Shown here: positions 38,098 to 46,899 of the stretch, piece after piece | How the letters are laid out: every line of letters begins with the position of its first letter | How positions within the stretch are numbered: position 1 is the stretch's first letter | Assembly: GCA_029433525.1 (NCBI GenBank) | Contig: JAQTIF010000001.1 | Span: 930,001 to 994,000, forward strand | From: Enterobacteriaceae bacterium ESL0689 | GTDB lineage: Bacteria; Pseudomonadota; Gammaproteobacteria; Enterobacterales; Enterobacteriaceae | Length of the DNA: 64,000 nucleotides | Direction of reading: 5' to 3' | The notes under the pieces: generated by a model | Told to the model about the DNA's origin: nothing | The model's input: the letters and a program-made list of their open reading frames with translations, nothing else | The model's database searches: none | Program-made: the position numbers and the translations under genes

Positions 38098-39153
38098 TCA
38101 GTTATCGGATGGTAAAAAGCTTTTTCGTGTTTTTACCTGCGCCATGCTTTCCAGAATACGATGATAATTTTCGAAGCGGCTCTCCGCGATATCGCCGTTT
38201 TCTACGGCTTCGCGTAGTGCACAGCCGGGATCGCTGCCGTGTTTACAGTCGCGGTAGCGGCACTGACCCGTATAATCATCAAATTCGACAAAACCTTGTG
38301 TGATTTGTTCCGCATTCAGATGCCACAGGCCAAATTCCCGCACGCCAGGCGAGTCAATCACATCGCCACCATGGGGAAAATGGTAAAGACGCGCCGCTGT
38401 GGTGGTATGCTGCCCCAGCCCGGAGTTATCTGAAACCTGATTGGTCAGGATCTGATCTTCCTGTAAGCCAAGCAGCACATTAAGCAGACTGGATTTCCCC
38501 ACCCCTGATTGCCCGGCAAAGATACTGATTCGTCCGGTCAGCGCTTGCTCAAGTGACGAAAGCGTGTCCGCAATACGGCTGGAGACCATTAAGACCCGAT
38601 AACCAATGTTACGGTAAATCGCCATTTGCTGGCTCACGAAAGTAAGATCTTCCTCATCCAGCAGATCGACTTTATTGCACACGATCAAGGGTTCAATATG
38701 CAAGGTTTCGCAGGCGACCAGATAACGATCAATCATGTTAAGTGACAGCTCAGGCACGATGGCGGAGACAATCACAATCTGGTTAATATTGGCGGCGATC
38801 GGTTTCACGCCATCGTAAAAGTCTGGGCGGGTGAGCTCGGAGCTTCGTGGGTGTACCGCTTCAACAATGCCTTTGACATCAACACCATCATCGATCTCTT
38901 TACCAGCACGCCAGACAACACGATCACCCGTCACCAGCGAGGAGATGGTCCGCCGGATATGGCAGCGATGAATGCGACCATCCGGGGATTCGATATCGGC
39001 ATGCATCCCAAAACGACTGATAACAACGCCTTCCCCCGCTTCAGCAAACAGGTTGTCATCGTCATCAGTTTGCTGCGCAGGGGTTTTCAGACGGCGCTGA
39101 TGGTTCGCTTTGACGCGGCGCTGCTGGCCTTTGGAGAGTTTATTTTTACGCAA
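38098..39153 (-). CDS. rsgA: ribosome small-subunit biogenesis GTPase RsgA
   Basis: About 351 residues from a TTG start at 39153 ([14 protein letters not shown]), chosen by likeness to E. coli and an AGGAG nine bases upstream; an in-frame TTG at 39186 is less likely. The protein is a circularly permuted GTPase: NKVD (G4) comes before GQSGVGKSS (G1) and DSPGVREFG (G3). The zinc motif [14 protein letters not shown] is near the end, and an OB fold is at the front. It checks the 30S decoding centre. Divergent from orn, as in E. coli. Confidence 0.97.
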   Translation of the reverse strand: MRKNKLSKGQQRRVKANHQRRLKTPAQQTDDDDNLFAEAGEGVVISRFGMHADIESPDGRIHRCHIRRTISSLVTGDRVVWRAGKEIDDGVDVKGIVEAVHPRSSELTRPDFYDGVKPIAANINQIVIVSAIVPELSLNMIDRYLVACETLHIEPLIVCNKVDLLDEEDLTFVSQQMAIYRNIGYRVLMVSSRIADTLSSLEQALTGRISIFAGQSGVGKSSLLNVLLGLQEDQILTNQVSDNSGLGQHTTTAARLYHFPHGGDVIDSPGVREFGLWHLNAEQITQGFVEFDDYTGQCRYRDCKHGSDPGCALREAVENGDIAESRFENYHRILESMAQVKTRKSFLPSDN

Positions 39154-39244
39154 CAGAACATGCTCCTGGTCGCCCTTAACAGGCAAAAGTTCTATGATAC
39201 ACGCTATTTTAAATCAATATAGTCATGCAAGAGGGGGAAATAGC

Positions 39245-39790
39245 ATGAGTGTAGATGAAAACAATCTGATATGGATCGATCTGGAAATGACGGGCCTCGA
39301 TCCGCAGCACGATCGGATTATTGAAATAGCGACGCTGGTCACCGATGCCCAATTGAATATTCTGGCAGAAGGGCCGGTTATTGCGGTTCATCAGTCTGAG
39401 GCTCAGCTTGCATTGATGGATGAATGGAATGTGCGTACCCATACTCGTAGTGGACTGGTGAAGCGTGTGCAGGCCAGCACCCAGGATGAGCGCCAGGCAG
39501 AGCTGGCGACGCTGGCTTTTTTGCGACAGTGGGCGCCAGCAGGGAAATCGCCGATCTGCGGTAACAGCATTGGTCAGGATCGCCGCTTCCTGTATAAATA
39601 TATGCCTGAACTGGAAGCCTATTTCCATTATCGCTATCTGGATGTCAGTACCTTAAAAGAGCTGGCTCGTCGCTGGAAACCGGAAATTCTCAGCGGCTTT
39701 AAAAAGCAGGGCACGCATCAGGCGCTGGATGATATTCGTGAATCGGTCGCTGAACTGGCTTACTATCGTGAATGTTTTATCAAACTGTAA
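39245..39790 (+). CDS. orn: oligoribonuclease
   Basis: A 181-residue DEDDh 3'-to-5' exonuclease that degrades very short RNAs (nanoRNA, pGpG). Active-site motifs [20 protein letters not shown] and [11 protein letters not shown] are intact. The ATG at 39245 gives the same length as in E. coli and is preceded by AGGGGG; the open frame upstream overlaps rsgA and is rejected. Confidence 0.98.
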   Translation: MSVDENNLIWIDLEMTGLDPQHDRIIEIATLVTDAQLNILAEGPVIAVHQSEAQLALMDEWNVRTHTRSGLVKRVQASTQDERQAELATLAFLRQWAPAGKSPICGNSIGQDRRFLYKYMPELEAYFHYRYLDVSTLKELARRWKPEILSGFKKQGTHQALDDIRESVAELAYYRECFIKL

Positions 39791-39891
39791 TTGTCACTCC
39801 GGGATAAAATCAGTGGCTATGTTGTCATGTTATCGCTGGTGATAAAGTAGCCACTCGGATCGAAAATATAAAAAAGTGTCCCCAGAGGGGG

Positions 39892-39919
39892 TTGCAGGAG
39901 ACCTGAATTCTCGTATAAT
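39892..39919 (+). promoter_or_regulatory. tRNA-Gly operon promoter
   Basis: TTGCAG and TATAAT with 16 bases between them, followed by GCGCCTCCC, a GC-rich discriminator typical of stringently controlled stable-RNA promoters. Confidence 0.85.
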
Positions 39920-39995
39920 GCGCCTCCCGTGGCACAGCAGAAATGCCGGACACGGCGCCGTAATATCAGGCGAATAGAGCGTTAAAAAGAAGTAT

Positions 39996-40071
<76 letters not shown>

Positions 40072-40095
40072 TAACGTAAAAAGCACCACTCCCGG

Positions 40096-40171
<76 letters not shown>

Positions 40172-40195
40172 TAATGTAAAAAGTACCACTCCCGA

Positions 40196-40271
<76 letters not shown>

Positions 40272-40904
40272 GTATAACATCCAGCACAGTCCCGTCCGTT
40301 AAAGTCTGCAACGCTTCGATTTTGCAAGTGATTTCACGATTTTACTTTCCAGAATAATCCAGAGTCCTCCAGGAGAATTTAGTTCAAAAATGGAATGAGT
40401 TTTTTGACTAAAGCGCTGTCTGGAATAGTAGGGTGTGTCCCTTAGAGCCTATCCCATTAGGCTATTTTACTGGCCATTTTGTCCCTGGGCAGTGCTCGAA
40501 ATCCTCACGTACTCCGTGTACGCTGCGGTTTCTCCGCGCTGTCCGTGTCCAAACTGGCTGCGCCAATAACGCCTAATGGGATAGGCTCTTAACCTATTTG
40601 AAGGTCAGGATTGAAAGTAAAAATTATCTCTAAAAAGGCAATATTGGCTGATAAACGCACTTTCTGTAGCGGTTTTTCACCCGTTTAATAGTGCTGTGTT
40701 GTACAAAAAAAAGTTACGTGACACACCCTGGTGAGTTAAATATATGTATTATTAATATATTTACTTTGTAATTAAAAATAATTAGAGCTCACATTGACAT
40801 TTTGCTAATTGACACTTTGTTTAATCTATGTTTTATTTTAAGCAGAAAACACTGTTTCGTCTAAATAAGTAAATATTTTTATATGTAAAAAAGGAGTGCT
40901 GTGT
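40272..40904. other. 633-bp spacer after the tRNA-Gly array
   Basis: Contains MITE copy 4 (40445-40588). The rest is AT-rich, with no gene. Fragments reading GGTGTGTCCCTTA on one side and AAGTTACGTGACACACC on the other (about 40432 and 40711) look like the two ends of a larger inverted-repeat element into which the MITE inserted. Confidence 0.5.
40445..40588. mobile_element. MITE copy 4 (144 bp), perfect terminal repeats
   Basis: Perfect 18-bp terminal inverted repeats GAGCCTATCCCATTAGGC / GCCTAATGGGATAGGCTC and a TTA duplication on both sides (40442-40444 and 40589-40591). It is the best-preserved copy and serves as the reference. Confidence 0.88.
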
Positions 40905-42248
40905 ATGTCTGAACCCTGGGGATGTATTATTAATGCAAAAATAACCGCCACAGCATTAGATAAATATTTACGCAGTAAACAAAAAAATACTGACGTTGAA
41001 AAATACTTATTATCTGGTCAATCGCAGGAGTGCGATAATTTCCACACACCAAAAAGTATTAACACATTAAAAAGTGTCGCCTATTTTTATGCCAGTTTAC
41101 TGTATGATTTAAAAAATAGTGATCCCGGTAGTGATGTTGTTCTTTTCAATTATGATGCAGAAAAACAACGCGTATTTATTGCTGTTGTATTTGATCAGGA
41201 AATTTTTCCCAGTTATGAAAAAATAATGCTATCTATGCTGTCTCAGCTTGCTAGTTATAAAGATATTGAGAGTAATGATACTGCTTTATTTATCAGTCCG
41301 TGGACGGGGGATTTTTACTCTGCTTATCATTTAAATAAAAATACTTTGCATAAAGTTGATGAGTTTGAAGTTTCTCAAACGATTATTGATGAGCATATTG
41401 CTCTGTTTTTTAGTTTTATGGATGAAGATTTTTTTCCACCTGTAAATAAGGCATTAAGAAAAAAAGATTACTATTACAAGCCCATAAAGAATGCCTTGAA
41501 TCGTTATAGTAAAGAGCAGGAAGAAATTATTCTCCCGTATAAAATTAGCCAGGCTACTCAAGATAATCCTTTGCCATTGTTAGGATATTTTTATACGTTC
41601 AATAATAAAGTCTACGAAAGGAGAGGCGATGATTATATTGAACTAGCAGGTGCAGATCCTGTCACATTAAGAGAAGTCTGCATGATGTCAGATCTGTTTG
41701 CTGATAAAAATTATGTTTATTTAGGTTGTTATGGAGGGGACTATCAACGCATTGAAGGAATTGATGGCGCGACATTTACTAAATGTGGAGCAGGCGAACC
41801 AATTTATTGGAAAGATAAAAACTATGTTTATCTTGATCATATTTCCGATGTTACCAAAGATAAAAAATTAATTAGACTCGATAATGTTGATGTCAAATCT
41901 TTCAGAGCTACTAATGGGTATGGTTTTGCTAAAGACAAAAATCATGTCTACTTACTGGGTAAAATTTTACCTCTTGATGTAAAATCAGCACGATTAACAG
42001 GATATGGTTTCGTCTTCGATGATAATCTTGTTTACTATCGCTCACATCCGGTAGCATTAGACGGTAAAACCTTTAAAGTATTGCGTTATAAGGGATTATT
42101 TAATGGACCGTTCATTGTATCGGATAAAAATGGGCTTTATCATTATGATACGGATTACGATAGAAATACACTTAAAAAATTACAAGATTTATCACCCGAT
42201 GATTTAGCTAAAATAGCACAGTTTAAAATGTATGAAACCGATTTCTAA
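40905..42248 (+). CDS. DKNYY-repeat family protein
   Basis: About 447 residues from the ATG at 40905 (AAGGAG eight bases upstream). The second half (about 240-430) has repeats of the DKNYY type: ADKNYVYLG, KDKNYVYLD, KDKNHVYLL and related DDNLVYYR, with LDVKSARL and LDGKTFKVL in between. The first 230 residues are a separate helical/beta region I do not recognise. The gene is AT-rich and stands in an island after the tRNA-Gly array. DKNYY proteins often appear near polymorphic toxins as possible immunity proteins, but no toxin is visible here. Confidence 0.75.
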   Translation: MSEPWGCIINAKITATALDKYLRSKQKNTDVEKYLLSGQSQECDNFHTPKSINTLKSVAYFYASLLYDLKNSDPGSDVVLFNYDAEKQRVFIAVVFDQEIFPSYEKIMLSMLSQLASYKDIESNDTALFISPWTGDFYSAYHLNKNTLHKVDEFEVSQTIIDEHIALFFSFMDEDFFPPVNKALRKKDYYYKPIKNALNRYSKEQEEIILPYKISQATQDNPLPLLGYFYTFNNKVYERRGDDYIELAGADPVTLREVCMMSDLFADKNYVYLGCYGGDYQRIEGIDGATFTKCGAGEPIYWKDKNYVYLDHISDVTKDKKLIRLDNVDVKSFRATNGYGFAKDKNHVYLLGKILPLDVKSARLTGYGFVFDDNLVYYRSHPVALDGKTFKVLRYKGLFNGPFIVSDKNGLYHYDTDYDRNTLKKLQDLSPDDLAKIAQFKMYETDF

Positions 42249-42342
42249 CGTGTGAAAAAGATGGTTTACATGCCTGATATCGAAACTACTTTTGCTTAAA
42301 AGAATCATTATTGTTGTTGTGCTGTAACAGGATCTTTAAAGA

Positions 42343-43098
42343 ATGATGTTTTACAAAGCATGTGAAGTCAACCTGATAGACGATCTATCATACTGTACAG
42401 ATAGTTCTGGTTTACCCATTACAGGTATCGTTTTATTTGATGAATCATACGAAAGAATTGCTGAGGTCAACTATGTGAATGGTAAAAGACATGGGCTAAC
42501 AAAGGTAAAGGCCTTAGATGATAGTTGGTCAATGGAGAATAATTATGCTAATGGCATTGAACATGGAGAGCGCTGCTATTATAAAAATGCCAGCTTGTGT
42601 ATAGTGAGCCACTTCAAAGATGGGGTTAAAGACGGTGATGAGACAGGCTATTATCCCAATGGAAATGTTTACTGTAAGTGTTCATTCAATAATGATCAAC
42701 TTGATGGCTCTGAGATTTATTATTATGAGTCTGGTATTCTCGCGGGTGAGTGTGTTTATAGTAATGGTATGGCAATTAGCGAACATAAATATTATCACTG
42801 AAATGGAAAACTCCGAAAAGTTTCCCCAATAAAAGATGGGGTTATTCAGGGTTTTTATCCTAATGGCAATATTTATCAAGAAATTCCTATTGTTGATAAT
42901 AAACGTCATGGAGAAGCACGCTGGTATGCCGAGAATGGTATCTTAATCGCCACTCAAGATTATCAACAGGGCATCGAGCAAGGTAATGGCAAACGTTATA
43001 CACCACAAGGAAATGTCGAGTTTGAAATACCCTACGACAAATCAAGCAGACTATTTTATAAAATATTTGATCATTGCATCATGCTTTATCAAATTTAA
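42343..43098 (+). pseudogene. MORN-repeat (YwqK-like) protein with an in-frame TGA
   Basis: The frame codes for repeated MORN units: NGKRHGLTKV, NGIEHGERCYY, DGVKDGDETGYYPNGNVY, NDQLDGSEIYYYESG. A TGA at 42799-42801 stops it after 152 residues. The frame then stays open for 98 more codons with the same repeat type (YPNGNIY, NKRHGEARWYAENGI, GIEQGNGKRY) up to TAA at 43096. The context YYH-stop-NGKLRK suggests a TGG to TGA change. Such proteins are annotated as YwqK-type antitoxins or immunity proteins. A truncated product may still be made. Confidence 0.7.
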
Positions 43099-43191
43099 GC
43101 CTTAACTGACGAACTATGGGGGCCACCACTGATTAGTTTTATTTCGTTACCCGATCAATCGAATCAGCAATCACGGTTGGAAGGATATTTG

Positions 43192-43602
43192 ATGGCCGCC
43201 CCCGACTATTTTCAATATAGTCTATCTGAGATTATGTTTGCCCCGCATATAAATTTGAGTGTCTGGATAACAAAAAGCAGCCTGACTGTGCAATTTGACA
43301 ATGAATTACCTCAATCATTACGATGTAAATTTTATAATCGCCCAACTGCTCAGTACCTACGTTGTTTTCCAGATAAAGTATACCAGAAGAATGATATCCT
43401 TCCCAGCAACGATCTAGAGGCATTAGGCCTTTATGTTTTTGTTAATGAGTATGATGAAATTGGCGGTATTGATTATTTCTTTGAAGATAAAAAAGAGGTT
43501 ACTATCCAAGTTGGCAGAAAGGGAAACATAAAATTCGATCTTTCCGCGCCAGACAAATGCAAAGAGTTCTATATTAATGATCTAGAGCCCCTTTACTGTT
43601 AA
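43192..43602 (+). CDS. hypothetical protein of the tRNA-Gly island
   Basis: About 136 residues from ATG 43192, which has AAGGA six bases upstream. No domain recognised, no membrane segment. Its AT-rich composition and position after the MORN gene suggest it came with the same island. It could be an immunity-type protein; nothing in the sequence shows this directly. Confidence 0.5.
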   Translation: MAAPDYFQYSLSEIMFAPHINLSVWITKSSLTVQFDNELPQSLRCKFYNRPTAQYLRCFPDKVYQKNDILPSNDLEALGLYVFVNEYDEIGGIDYFFEDKKEVTIQVGRKGNIKFDLSAPDKCKEFYINDLEPLYC

Positions 43603-43689
43603 TGATAAATCATTGGTCACATGTATCGGCACGAATGATTCTGTGTGACCGTTTCATGTAATGACAGCCACAATCGTTCTATTGGATTC

Positions 43690-43867
43690 AGCTACGTTGA
43701 ATATACTGGCAGGAACAGCACCCTGAATTTTTTATTCCCGGCCAGCCAGCGCTGCTCTCGTCCGAGTGCTGGATAATGGTGATTTTCTCCTGGGGCGTTT
43801 TACGTTTACGGACTTCTTGCCCTGACAGGATCCCAGTTATCTCAAAATTGGCGTTAGTGTTAGACAT
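43690..43867 (-). mobile_element. remnant of an IS3-family (IS2-group-like) OrfA
   Basis: From the ATG at 43867 the minus strand reads SNTNANFEITG, SGQEVRKRKTPQEKITIIQ, which is the start of a known type of IS3-family OrfA (the RKRKTPQEK helix-turn-helix part). The similarity is lost after about 33 codons and no inverted repeats or OrfB are visible. A decayed fragment only. Confidence 0.5.
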
Positions 43868-43893
43868 ATATTTAAGCCCATGATTAACGATGA

Positions 43894-44220
43894 TTATCCT
43901 AAGAGTCTGCGACTTAGTAAGGTTTGCATATCTCGTCTACCATCTGCAATGATGAAGATAACAACTTGTTTGCCTATTGCTCGATAGATAACGCGATAAG
44001 GTTTAAAGAAGATTTGTCGATATTCCTGAATACCTAAACTTTGTAGCTCTTTCGGTATACTACCTTTCATGGGGAAGTTGGTCAGTGTATCAGTTACCTT
44101 TAGCAATTCATCCAGTACATAGTCAGCATTATAACTGCTGTCATGGTCAGTGATATAGTTGTAGATCTCCTCCAGGTCTGCTTCGGCATCTTTGGTCATT
44201 ACTACTTTGTATGATGCCAT
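43894..44220 (-). CDS. RelE/ParE-superfamily toxin
   Basis: A 108-residue toxin of the RelE/ParE fold: KDAEADLEEIYNYI, the family centre LQSLGIQEYRQIFFKPYRVIYRAIG and the end VVIFIIADGRRDMQTLLSRRLL. It probably poisons gyrase or translation when free; the sequence more resembles ParE. AAGGAAA precedes the ATG. The antitoxin gene is five bases upstream in the same transcript. Confidence 0.88.
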   Translation of the reverse strand: MASYKVVMTKDAEADLEEIYNYITDHDSSYNADYVLDELLKVTDTLTNFPMKGSIPKELQSLGIQEYRQIFFKPYRVIYRAIGKQVVIFIIADGRRDMQTLLSRRLLG

Positions 44221-44225
44221 TCTGC

Positions 44226-44495
44226 TTATTTCCTTTTGCTTTTTAGACGTTGTACAACACTTTTCATATCACTGACTTTGCCAGCTTCAACTTGTTGTTG
44301 ACCTAATGTCAGTATTTTAAGTAACGCTAAGGTTTCCTGTGTTTTTTCATAGGATGCAATGTCTTGAATAACTGCTTTTGCTTCGCCATTTTGGGTAATA
44401 ATCATTGGCGAGCCTGATTCTGTTAGTTTAGCCATCACTTCGGCAGCATTAGCCTTTAAATAGCTAATAGGTTTTATCTGTTCTGAGTAGCGCAT
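44226..44495 (-). CDS. Phd/YefM-family antitoxin
   Basis: An 89-residue antitoxin. The N-terminal part (YLKANAAEVMAKLTESGSPMIITQNGEAKAVI) is the Phd/YefM DNA-binding fold, and the charged C-terminal tail binds the toxin. It normally represses its own operon together with the toxin. Antitoxin-first order and five-base spacing are typical of type II systems. Confidence 0.88.
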   Translation of the reverse strand: MRYSEQIKPISYLKANAAEVMAKLTESGSPMIITQNGEAKAVIQDIASYEKTQETLALLKILTLGQQQVEAGKVSDMKSVVQRLKSKRK

Positions 44496-44731
44496 ATTTT
44501 ACCTCGATTGATAAGACTAAATTCAGTCTAAAAAAAGTCTACTGATAGTATAGAGAGGCCATGGTTAAAATACAATCAGAGGATTTTTTCAAGTATAATA
44601 ACAAAATAGTGTATGAGCCTGGCCGGTAAGTTCTAACTGCCTGTTCCGTTAGACTATGTGACTCGCCATTGACGGATGAGTCATAATCCAGGTTGTCAGG
44701 TTCTCGTCTGCCGCGCTGTCATTGATTCAGT
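44496..44731. other. spacer between the antitoxin gene and the DnaA-box region
   Basis: Together with the datA-like region this makes a 486-bp stretch without a gene. It should include the toxin-antitoxin promoter. GAGCCTGGCC at about 44616, followed by a segment loosely like the MITE interior (GTTAGACTAT...GCCATT), may be a very decayed MITE copy. Confidence 0.35.
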
Positions 44732-44980
44732 TTATCCACAGCGGATGGCGGCTTTATTGCTGTGCTGGCATCGCCAGCAGAGAAAACTGTAAACAGACTT
44801 ATCCACAGGTTAAGCCCGGCATAGGGCAGAGTAGCGTATTTTATCATATCAACGACTTGTTTTTATCTTGTTGAAAATAATTGAATAAAATTCAATTAAA
44901 ATTGTTAACTCTATCTCTTGACGAATGTCTGCTTGTTGAAACACAAAATGTTTTTGTTTTTATCCACATCCTGTGAATAA
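44732..44980. promoter_or_regulatory. datA: datA-like DnaA-titration/hydrolysis locus
   Basis: Three perfect DnaA boxes TTATCCACA on the plus strand (44732-44740, 44799-44807, 44960-44968) and a fourth, TTATTCACA, on the minus strand (44980-44972). An IHF consensus TATCAACGACTTG (WATCAAN4TTR) lies at 44847-44859. In E. coli datA is at 94.7 min beside the glyVXY tRNA genes and queG, with several DnaA boxes and an IHF site. It promotes DnaA-ATP hydrolysis and limits initiation. Here the boxes lie just before the queG stop, while the tRNA genes are now 4.5 kb away. Confidence 0.8.
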
Positions 44981-44981
44981 C

Positions 44982-46121
44982 TCAGGCGCTTTCAGGCAAT
45001 CCTTTTTCAATCGTTCGTATCAACCGTTGTGTTCTGGCTGGCTGAACCTCAATGGTGCTGGCATGACGCTTTTGGATTTGTTGTGCTATCGCCCAGTTAA
45101 TATGTTCATCAAGCAGTGGGTGTTCACCGAGGCGGCTCTCCAGGGCGGCAAGATGAGCGGTATTCCAGCTGGCATTGCCGAGGGCGACAGCAATATTACG
45201 TCGCCATCGCAGGTAACCTATCCGGCGAATCGCTGACCCTTCCGTCATTTTCAGAAAATAGGCTTCACTCCAGGCGAAGAGTTCGACCAGCGTGGCGGCG
45301 TGGAGTGCCTGGCGGGGGGAGAAGTCCGGTTCATTGCTTAACTGTGAGAAGCGGTTCCACGGGCAAATCAGCTGACAGTCGTCACAACCATAAATACGGT
45401 TGCCGATAAGGGAACGCAATGCTTCCGGGATCGCCCCTTCCAGTTCGATAGTCAGATAAGAGATGCAGCGACGGGCATCGACAACATAAGGTTCGACAAT
45501 CGCCTGGGTAGGGCAGATGGTCATACAGGCGACACAACGTCCACAACTTGCTGCTTGCGGCTGATCGACCGGCAGGGGAATATTCACCAGCAGCTCACCG
45601 AGAAAAAAGAAGGAGCCAGCATGACGGTTGAGAATAAGTGAGTGCTTACCTGTCCAGCCAAGTCCTGCTTTTTCAGCCAGAGGACGTTCCAGTATTGGGG
45701 CAGAATCAACAAACGGTCTGAAATTGAGCTGCGAACAGTGTTGCTGGATTCGCTCTCCCAGTTTTTTCAAACGATGGCGTAATAGCTTATGATAGTCGCG
45801 TCCAAGCGCATAACGGCTGATATAACCGCAGGAAGGATCTTTCAGTGTGCGCGCGAAAGCGGCGTTGGCTGGAAGATAGTTCATTCTTACGCTAATAATA
45901 CGTAATGCACCGGGATGGAACTCATGAGGCCGGGCACGCAGCATACCGTAACGCGCCATCCATGCCATGTCACCGTGGTATTGCTGGTCCAGCCAGCGCT
46001 GGAGTTCGGCTTCGCTGGCACTGAGATCGGTATCGCTGATACCGACCTGCTGAAACCCCAGTTCCTGGCCCCATTGCCTGATTTTTTGTGCGAGCGTAGT
46101 GAGATCAGAAGATGGCAGCAT
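44982..46121 (-). CDS. queG: epoxyqueuosine reductase QueG
   Basis: A 379-residue cobalamin-dependent enzyme that reduces epoxyqueuosine to queuosine in tRNA, the last step of the pathway. The two [4Fe-4S] ferredoxin-type motifs are visible: CGRCVACMTICPTQAI and CDDCQLICPWNRF. Length equals E. coli QueG. The stop codon is next to the last DnaA box of the datA-like region. Confidence 0.97.
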   Translation of the reverse strand: MLPSSDLTTLAQKIRQWGQELGFQQVGISDTDLSASEAELQRWLDQQYHGDMAWMARYGMLRARPHEFHPGALRIISVRMNYLPANAAFARTLKDPSCGYISRYALGRDYHKLLRHRLKKLGERIQQHCSQLNFRPFVDSAPILERPLAEKAGLGWTGKHSLILNRHAGSFFFLGELLVNIPLPVDQPQAASCGRCVACMTICPTQAIVEPYVVDARRCISYLTIELEGAIPEALRSLIGNRIYGCDDCQLICPWNRFSQLSNEPDFSPRQALHAATLVELFAWSEAYFLKMTEGSAIRRIGYLRWRRNIAVALGNASWNTAHLAALESRLGEHPLLDEHINWAIAQQIQKRHASTIEVQPARTQRLIRTIEKGLPESA

Positions 46122-46429
46122 GATGAACGTTAACGATGACGGGAAACCTCGCGACTATACCACATTTGCTCTGTGCAGTATTGCTCGTCATTGTCGGGCC
46201 TATGTGAGTATGTGCTTACCAATAAAGGTGGCGCTGATTGTTATTTCTGCATCGAATCGGGCGTGACACCAGGATAGTAGCGTGAGCGGAGAAAACGGTA
46301 GGCAGAGGATGATTGTTACAGACAATGCGGATTAATAGATTGCCTGTTATGATTGCAGTCGAATGCGGGAGAGGGATCTCTTTTCCCTGTTCAGGCCCAT
46401 TGTTAACACGGACATGATAAACAATAAAC
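46122..46429. other. 308-bp spacer where nnr is missing
   Basis: In E. coli queG and the nnr (yjeF)-tsaE pair are divergent here. This stretch has no nnr frame and only shows a region upstream of tsaE; no remnant was recognised. It should hold the promoters of queG and of the tsaE-amiB-mutL series. Confidence 0.55.
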
Positions 46430-46888
46430 ATGATTAGCCACATAATTAACTTATCCGATGAACAAGCAACGTTAGATTTTGCTGCCCGTATCGCACGCGC
46501 TTGCTCCGGCATGGCTGTCATCTATTTGTATGGTGACTTAGGAGCAGGTAAAACCACTTTCAGCCGTGGCTTTTTACAGGCCCTTGGTTATCGTGGTAAT
46601 GTCAAAAGCCCCACTTATACGCTGGTGGAACCTTATACGCTTACCCGTCGGATGGTATACCACTTTGATCTTTATCGTCTGGCCGATCCCGAGGAGCTTG
46701 AATTTATGGGCATCCGTGACTATTTCGCCAATGATGCGATCTGTCTGGTGGAGTGGCCGCAGCGGGGAGCTGGCGTCTTACCGCAACCGGATATCGAAAT
46801 CCATCTTACTTATCAGACCACTGGACGTGAGGCGAGCGTAACCGCGTTTTCGCCATTAGGCGCCTTTTTATTAACATGCCTGGACTGA
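46430..46888 (+). CDS. tsaE: tRNA threonylcarbamoyladenosine biosynthesis ATPase TsaE
   Basis: A 152-residue P-loop ATPase with Walker [14 protein letters not shown] (about residue 35), needed with TsaB and TsaD for the t6A37 modification of tRNA. Length like E. coli TsaE. Its stop codon lies 12 bases before the start of amiB. In E. coli nnr overlaps its 5' end; here nnr is missing. Confidence 0.96.
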   Translation: MISHIINLSDEQATLDFAARIARACSGMAVIYLYGDLGAGKTTFSRGFLQALGYRGNVKSPTYTLVEPYTLTRRMVYHFDLYRLADPEELEFMGIRDYFANDAICLVEWPQRGAGVLPQPDIEIHLTYQTTGREASVTAFSPLGAFLLTCLD

Positions 46889-46899
46889 AGGACGGTGGA

